Below are positions 60,901 through 64,000 of a stretch of 64,000 nt of DNA, in pieces. The notes below the pieces were generated by a model. The model searched no databases, was not told the DNA's origin, and worked only from the letters and a program-made list of their open reading frames with translations. Numbering within the stretch: position 1 is the stretch's first letter; each line of letters opens with the position of its first letter. Location: assembly GCA_002439095.1 (NCBI GenBank), contig DJOT01000004.1:1-64000 (forward strand), given 5' to 3'. This DNA is from Bacteroidales bacterium UBA6431. Its GTDB lineage: Bacteria > Bacteroidota > Bacteroidia > Bacteroidales > UBA932. The translations under genes and the position numbers were made by a program.

Positions 60901-61039
60901 AGTCTATCTCTCCTGCGACAGTCCATGGATCCTGACAAGCCTCAAGGGTATGAATCCGCAGGCTGACTTCTCCGGTTCCACTTCGTACTCTTACACTCCG
61001 AACCGGACTCTCAATCTTGGTGTGGATCTTAAATTCTAG
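57911..61039 (+). CDS. SusC/RagA-family TonB-linked outer-membrane transporter
   Basis: A 1042-residue outer-membrane protein. The signal peptide ends near ALRAQ; a carboxypeptidase-like domain follows (about 25-100: GVVTDSSNSETLIGATVVVEGSG, DFDGRYLIKAQPGDRLSFSCLGM), then DEVIVVAYGTTKKESFTGS, the TonB-box region, the plug with VRGYGSINASNAPLLVVDGVPYD (SusC signature) and GARGANGVIMITTKSG, and a 22-strand barrel ending in LNLGVDLKF. It is paired with a SusD gene seven bases downstream. Substrate unknown: no hydrolase in this unit points to a glycan. Confidence 0.95.
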   Translation: MRRGIILSLILSAVTTLALRAQVREVSGVVTDSSNSETLIGATVVVEGSGVSAITDFDGRYLIKAQPGDRLSFSCLGMVPKTVVLKDETVLNVSLDVNRDLLDEVIVVAYGTTKKESFTGSAEVVKADKFKDRAVTDVSKMLDGQVAGVMVTSGSGQPGSGADLRVRGYGSINASNAPLLVVDGVPYDGDLSSINSNDIETMSVLKDASAGALYGARGANGVIMITTKSGKDTEGAIKLALNIKAGISSRAIPPYETLDADEYMEHIYAATYNDLVSTEGYLPSVAAGMTVGRLASRFLGTDNIYNPYNLPIEEVFDSNGKVVSGAALKYSENWLDEAQRKAAFRQEYQFSANGGGKRGRYFASLGYLDEQGTLKTTGFKRYTARVGTQMSPKEWFDFGADVNYTYSDSRFLGSDGSSNNTNVWYSAMMMAPIYPVYEKNQDGSDVLDGSGSRVFDYGKSRPAGAQNNKNSVATLFDDEYYSQTGTVNLRANAALKFGGFKLSTNLGADNSNTYESTNYNRISGNAAGTGRLTKENGRMLSYTWNQLLTWNGKFGDHSVDAMAGHEFYNYEFRYTIASRTGFPFDDYDDLGMGSTLAEANSQTDRYAIDSWLSRLNWSYADRYYFSASFRMDASSRFMKDNRWGAFWSVGGSWRISQEPFLKDKSWINNLTLKASYGVQGNDNLGSFYAWQSLYSMNYPNANHSGAIITSVESRDITWEKNGNFNTGLEFRLFDRLSGTVEWYSRKTTDLLLDTPMAISLGFPGYYDNVGSILNTGFDISLNADIVSERDLHWSIGWMGSTLRNRVLKLSDDGEDIVNGVFLIREGLPINSFYLSKSAGVDPATGDQLYWAYKKDADGNMIEGSEYITNNATAASGSKYVLGCRIPDIYGSLSSNFSWKGLDLSVLFTYSLGGKVFDNIYRSLMEPSFIGQTYHKNVLRSWAQAGDVTDVPKALTTLSTLASDRFLVDASYFAVKNISLGYTLPAALLSGAGIESLRVYLSCDSPWILTSLKGMNPQADFSGSTSYSYTPNRTLNLGVDLKF

Positions 61040-61046
61040 TGATAAG

Positions 61047-62693
61047 ATGAAACTCAACATATTGAAAACAAGGTCCGTGCTGGCTGCCGCGTGTGTGGCG
61101 GTGCTTTGCTCATGCTCGGGGATGCTTGAGACTTCTCCGTCCACCGATGTGGACAAGAACCTGATCCTCAAGGATGCCGATGCCATCGAAGTGGCGATGA
61201 ACGGAGTCTATTCCACCATGTACAACAGGATAGATTTCGTGACCGCCAATGCTCACCAGTGCTTCGGCAACCTCGCCGTGACGCTGGCCGCGGATCTCAT
61301 GGGCGAGGATATGGTACAGACTGCCGAGGGCCCGGGCTGGTTCTGGAAAGACTACAGTTACGAGACCCGTGAGCGCTACACGAGCAAGATCCAGAGGTGC
61401 TATTTCACCTGGACTTATTTCTATCAGATCATCAACAATGTCAATTACATCCTTTCCGCGGAGTATACGGCTTCCGGAGACAAGGCCAAGCTGAATTATC
61501 TTATGGCCCAGGCTTATGCCGTCAGGGCGTTCTCCTACTTCATGCTGATACAGTCCTACCAGCAGACCTACAAAGGACACGAGGACCTGCCGGGGGTGCC
61601 GGTGTACACGGAGCCTACTCTGAGCTCTTCCAAGGGAAAGGGGCGCGGAACGGTGCAGGATGTATATGACCGTATACTTGACGACCTTGACAGTGCGATG
61701 ACCCGTTATGAGATTTCGGGCAAAAGCCAGGGCGACATAAGCGAGATGGACTACTATGCCGCCAATATGCTCAAGGCGCGTGTGGCTCTGGTGATGAATG
61801 ACTGGGAGACGGCCGCCGAGGCTGCCGGCATTGTGCTGGAAAAGCCCGGCAAGTCACTTTTGAGCATGGACGAGGCCACTGTGGTCAAGGGACAATATGA
61901 TGATGCCACCAAGGCCTGGACTACCGGCAGCACTCCGTTCAATTCGGTCAGCTCGTCTTCGGTGATCTGGGGTGCGAAGGTCCTCTCGGACCAGTCCACT
62001 GTCTATGCGTCGTTCTTTTCGCAGATGGACGCCTGCACCGATATATACTATGCGGCCGAGTCTCCGAAGTGCATCAGCAACTGGCTCTATGCCCAGATTC
62101 CCGATACGGATGTCCGGAAGGGCTGGTGGAATGGCAACATCGGCATCCCGGCATCCAAGTGGAAGTACGGGGCCAACATAGACTACAACCAGCACAAGTT
62201 CCAGTGGAAGGATCAGAAAAGCTATCTTGGTGACTACATATTCATGAGACTTGAGGAGGCGGTGCTCATCAAGGCTGAAGCCCTCTGCCGTCTCGGGGAG
62301 TATAAGGAAGCCCGTGAGGCTCTGTGCGAGCTCGGTTCGCGCCGTGATCCGGGCTATGCCGCGCGTGTCTCAAAACTGACCGGTGAGGAGCAGACTTTTG
62401 CCAGCACCGGCGTGGTGAAGACCCTTCTGGACGAAATCCTTCTTCAGAGGCGTATCGAACTCTGGGGCGAGACAGGGCGTATATTCGACATCCTGCGTCT
62501 CGGCAAGGGCTGGACCCGCGACTGGACGGTCGGGAACGAGAAATCCAACCATACCAACATCCTCAGCAAGTACTCGGAGTATGCCGCATTCCCGGCTGAT
62601 TACATGGAGTGCATCCTGATGATCCCGCAGACAGAAATAGATAATAATCCGAACATTTCAGATGAAGACCAGAACCCTTATATACAGCGTTAG
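61047..62693 (+). CDS. SusD/RagB-family nutrient-binding lipoprotein
   Basis: A 548-residue lipoprotein (lipobox VLCSCSG, Cys near 22) forming the lid on the SusC barrel. The helical TPR-like SusD fold is indicated by residues 90-260 (YFTWTYFYQIINNVNYIL, AQAYAVRAFSYFMLIQSYQQTY) and by the C-terminal block YIFMRLEEAVLIKAEALCRLGEYKEAREAL near 393, followed by LLQRRIELWGETGRIFDILRLG. The start at 61047 is chosen for the lipoprotein signal. It overlaps the next gene by 32 bases. Confidence 0.93.
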   Translation: MKLNILKTRSVLAAACVAVLCSCSGMLETSPSTDVDKNLILKDADAIEVAMNGVYSTMYNRIDFVTANAHQCFGNLAVTLAADLMGEDMVQTAEGPGWFWKDYSYETRERYTSKIQRCYFTWTYFYQIINNVNYILSAEYTASGDKAKLNYLMAQAYAVRAFSYFMLIQSYQQTYKGHEDLPGVPVYTEPTLSSSKGKGRGTVQDVYDRILDDLDSAMTRYEISGKSQGDISEMDYYAANMLKARVALVMNDWETAAEAAGIVLEKPGKSLLSMDEATVVKGQYDDATKAWTTGSTPFNSVSSSSVIWGAKVLSDQSTVYASFFSQMDACTDIYYAAESPKCISNWLYAQIPDTDVRKGWWNGNIGIPASKWKYGANIDYNQHKFQWKDQKSYLGDYIFMRLEEAVLIKAEALCRLGEYKEAREALCELGSRRDPGYAARVSKLTGEEQTFASTGVVKTLLDEILLQRRIELWGETGRIFDILRLGKGWTRDWTVGNEKSNHTNILSKYSEYAAFPADYMECILMIPQTEIDNNPNISDEDQNPYIQR

Positions 62694-63567
62694 CGCAGCT
62701 GTGCTTTCGCTCCTCTGCCTGTCCTGCTCGAAGGACCAGGTTTCTACGCTTTATGAAGGCTCTTCCGGCCTGGCGTTTGCTTCCACGGTGCTCAACACGG
62801 AGTTGAGTTCTGAAGATGCCAACCAGATTCTCGTGCCTGTCTACAGGGGCACGGAGGACGTGTTCCAGGCTGACCTCTCTCTGGAATTCGAGACTTCGGA
62901 CGCGGCTGGGAAGGTCTCGTGGGTGGAGAGCGATCCGGCGGGGATTTTCTCTCTGATTGCACGCCGCGTGCTTTTCGCCGATGGAAGCCATGTCGCTTAT
63001 GCGCAGATCCGCTTCTCCGACATAGACAAACTCGGCATCGATACAAAGTATCGTATGCGCCTGTCCATCAAGGATAATCTCAGCCCGTCGCAGAAGGGGA
63101 GTGTGGTCATCACGGCTAGCCGTAAACTCAACTTCAAGTACCTGGGCAAGTGCACATGGACGGACCGCTGTCTCTTTGACGGCAGTTATCAGGCGGATAT
63201 CTACAAAGCCGAAGAGGCGGATATCTATCGCGTGATGGACCCTTATTCAGAGGGGCTTACTGCCGAGGAATATGCGGAGAACGGCTGGGCCGGGACCCCA
63301 TCGGAATATGTGCAGTTCTCCGTGCGTTCTGACGGCAGCATATACTATGAGCCGTTCTGCACCGGCATGAAGGTGCAGGGGAAATATCTGGCTTATGCGT
63401 ATTACCCGTCAGAGTACCAGTGGGGCAAGGACTTCTCCCAGTACGCCTCCGAGAACCGCCGTATCTCAGACAAGGAACTCCAGCTCTATCCTGTCTATTG
63501 CCTGCCTGACTTCCAGTACGGTTTCCTCAATGACGGAGCCTATAAGCTGACGGTGCTTCTTCCATAG
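62662..63567 (+). CDS. Surface lipoprotein in the SusE/F position
   Basis: A 301-residue lipoprotein (lipobox CLSCSK, Cys near 21). Residues 30-155 look like a Calx-beta or fibronectin-type domain (LVPVYRGTEDVFQADLSLEFETSD, HVAYAQIRFSDIDKLGIDTKYRMRLSI). Residues 157-301 are a second beta domain starting FKYLGKCTWTDRCLFDG. It resembles the small lipoproteins that follow SusD in protein- or glycan-uptake loci, and may contact the substrate. It is coupled to susD by overlap. A terminator follows at 63598. Confidence 0.65.
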   Translation: MKTRTLIYSVSAAVLSLLCLSCSKDQVSTLYEGSSGLAFASTVLNTELSSEDANQILVPVYRGTEDVFQADLSLEFETSDAAGKVSWVESDPAGIFSLIARRVLFADGSHVAYAQIRFSDIDKLGIDTKYRMRLSIKDNLSPSQKGSVVITASRKLNFKYLGKCTWTDRCLFDGSYQADIYKAEEADIYRVMDPYSEGLTAEEYAENGWAGTPSEYVQFSVRSDGSIYYEPFCTGMKVQGKYLAYAYYPSEYQWGKDFSQYASENRRISDKELQLYPVYCLPDFQYGFLNDGAYKLTVLLP

Positions 63568-63569
63568 TG

Positions 63570-63651
63570 TTGCCTATAGATTAGGCGTGGTTTACGGGAA
63601 AGTTGCCTATGTTTTAGGCAACTTTCTCTTTGTTTTTGCCTATAGATTATG
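63570..63651. repeat. Three phased TTGCCTAT repeats, 33-bp period
   Basis: TTGCCTATAGATTAGG at 63570, TTGCCTATGTTTTAGG at 63603 and TTGCCTATAGATTATG at 63636 start exactly 33 bases apart. The first and third share 14 identical bases; the middle copy also forms the left arm of the terminator hairpin. Confidence 0.7.
63598..63637 (+). terminator. Intrinsic terminator after the SusC/D unit
   Basis: GAAAGTTGCCTA (63598-63609) pairs perfectly with TAGGCAACTTTC (63615-63626), followed by T-rich sequence with five Ts at 63633-63637. Confidence 0.85.
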
Positions 63652-63664
63652 TGCGGGAAATTAC

Positions 63665-63672
63665 TATATTTG
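63665..63672 (+). promoter_or_regulatory. Promoter -7 box of the truncated AAA-ATPase gene
   Basis: TATATTTG, exact, nine bases before the ATG at 63682. The promoter is intact although the gene is broken. Confidence 0.55.
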
Positions 63673-63681
63673 TGTGGTAAA

Positions 63682-63905
63682 ATGTTGAGGATTATGTTGT
63701 ACCCTATCGGAATACAGAACTTTGAGAAGATAATAACCGGCGGTTTTGTCTATGTTGACAAGACAACTCAAATTTACGATCTTGCCTCGACCGGACAGTA
63801 TTACTTCCTGAGCCGGCCGAGGCGTTTCGGGAAGAGCCTTCTCGTCTCGACGCGGCATACCGCAAGACGGGGCGCAAGGTGGTGATCCTCATCCCGGTGC
63901 TCTTG
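63682..63905 (+). pseudogene. Truncated AAA-ATPase/PD-(D/E)XK gene, second copy
   Basis: The first 53 codons (63682-63840) match the family seen at 27818-29383: LYPIGIQNFEKIITGGFVYVDKT, then FLSRPRRFGKSLLVST. The frame then runs into unrelated residues and stops at 63883. In the +1 frame, 63852-63890 reads LDAAYRKTGRKVVILI, the piece that in an intact gene lies just before the DEYD Walker B, about 90 codons downstream. So an internal deletion, with frame loss, joined the two parts, and sequence after 63890 is unrelated. A 5' remnant only. Confidence 0.75.
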
Positions 63906-63906
63906 A

Positions 63907-64000
63907 TTATTTGCGCTTCTTCTGCAGGGCTATGGCAAGTGCGGCTGCGATGGCGGCGATGTCCACGCAAAGCCCGATCCATGAGAAGTCCACAAGACGC
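63907..64000 (-). CDS. 3' end of a membrane protein, cut by the window edge
   Basis: The last 30 codons of a minus-strand gene: the visible C-terminus is a hydrophobic helix (WIGLCVDIAAIAAALAIAL) followed by QKKRK and TAA (complement of 63907-63909). The stop lies right at the break point of the truncated AAA-ATPase gene. No family can be assigned. Confidence 0.45.
   Translation of the reverse strand, partial: RLVDFSWIGLCVDIAAIAAALAIALQKKRK

Noticed and set aside
63682..63905. Insertion sequence at the broken AAA-ATPase gene
   Set aside because: No transposase coding sequence or terminal inverted repeats are visible; a deletion explains the frames better.
1..64000. tRNA and rRNA genes
   Set aside because: No cloverleaf with a GGTTCRANTCC-type T arm or rRNA core sequence was noticed on either strand; a covariance search would be needed to be sure.

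Overview
The window looks like a chromosomal segment of a gut- or rumen-type Bacteroidota member, order Bacteroidales, with moderately high GC. The evidence is the recurrent Bacteroidota -7 promoter box TAnnTTTG in front of genes on both strands, a SusC/SusD pair, lineage-restricted families (DUF3276, DUF5606, DUF3869-like lipoprotein, AAA-ATPase/PD-(D/E)XK proteins), a glycine-lipid GlsA/GlsB-type pair, and the linkage yajC-ybbR-coaE. I cannot fix genus or family from sequence alone. Gene density is high and ATGA or TGATG overlaps are common.

Layout. 1-5.8 kb: SRP RNA, a YhiN-type flavoprotein, a GNAT acetyltransferase, a secreted GH51 arabinofuranosidase, an aminotransferase and a small conserved protein. 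5.9-12.4 kb: rubrerythrin followed by an envelope cluster in which the YjbH family appears as two separate genes, with a beta-barrel and a TapB-like protein between them, then a His-rich lipoprotein and an OmpA-like protein. 12.4-14.3 kb: a GHMP kinase that resembles plant galacturonokinase, overlapping a sugar-1-phosphate nucleotidyltransferase. 14.3-18.5 kb: zapA operon, a 6S-like RNA, RNase Y, and a DsbD with a short N-terminal domain. 18.5-21 kb: purine salvage (punA, an MTA/SAH deaminase-like amidohydrolase) with DUF3276. 21-27.4 kb: nusB-yajC-ybbR-coaE-DUF5606-rimO, then the acyltransferase pair for N-acyl amino-acid lipids, facing the RNase P RNA gene.

27.8-30.8 kb is an accessory island: an AAA-ATPase/nuclease-fold protein, two AT-richer orphan genes behind a G9 tract, and a 23-bp repeat cluster. 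30.8-41.7 kb: a minus-strand run purF, radical SAM, GH2 beta-galactosidase and double-domain CE12-like esterase, divergent from purC-purB and ending at convergent purA. 42-49.5 kb: an AspT/YidE-type transporter, an M49-like lipoprotein whose zinc motif is broken, a TPR histidine kinase with a LytTR regulator, and a MATE pump. 49.6-54.4 kb: anaerobic ribonucleotide reductase nrdDG with a secreted glycosidase-like lipoprotein behind it. 54.7-63.6 kb: two paralogous FISUMP-type surface lipoproteins followed by SusC, SusD and a further lipoprotein. The window ends in a truncated second copy of the AAA-ATPase gene and the tail of a minus-strand membrane protein.

Two themes link the genes. First, GH51, GH2, a CE12-like esterase and a galacturonokinase-like enzyme all fit pectin or rhamnogalacturonan use, although they are scattered and not in one polysaccharide locus. 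Second, secreted carbohydrate enzymes twice sit directly behind housekeeping nucleotide genes (purF, nrdDG) with no visible promoter between them. All family assignments come from reading motifs; no database search was run.
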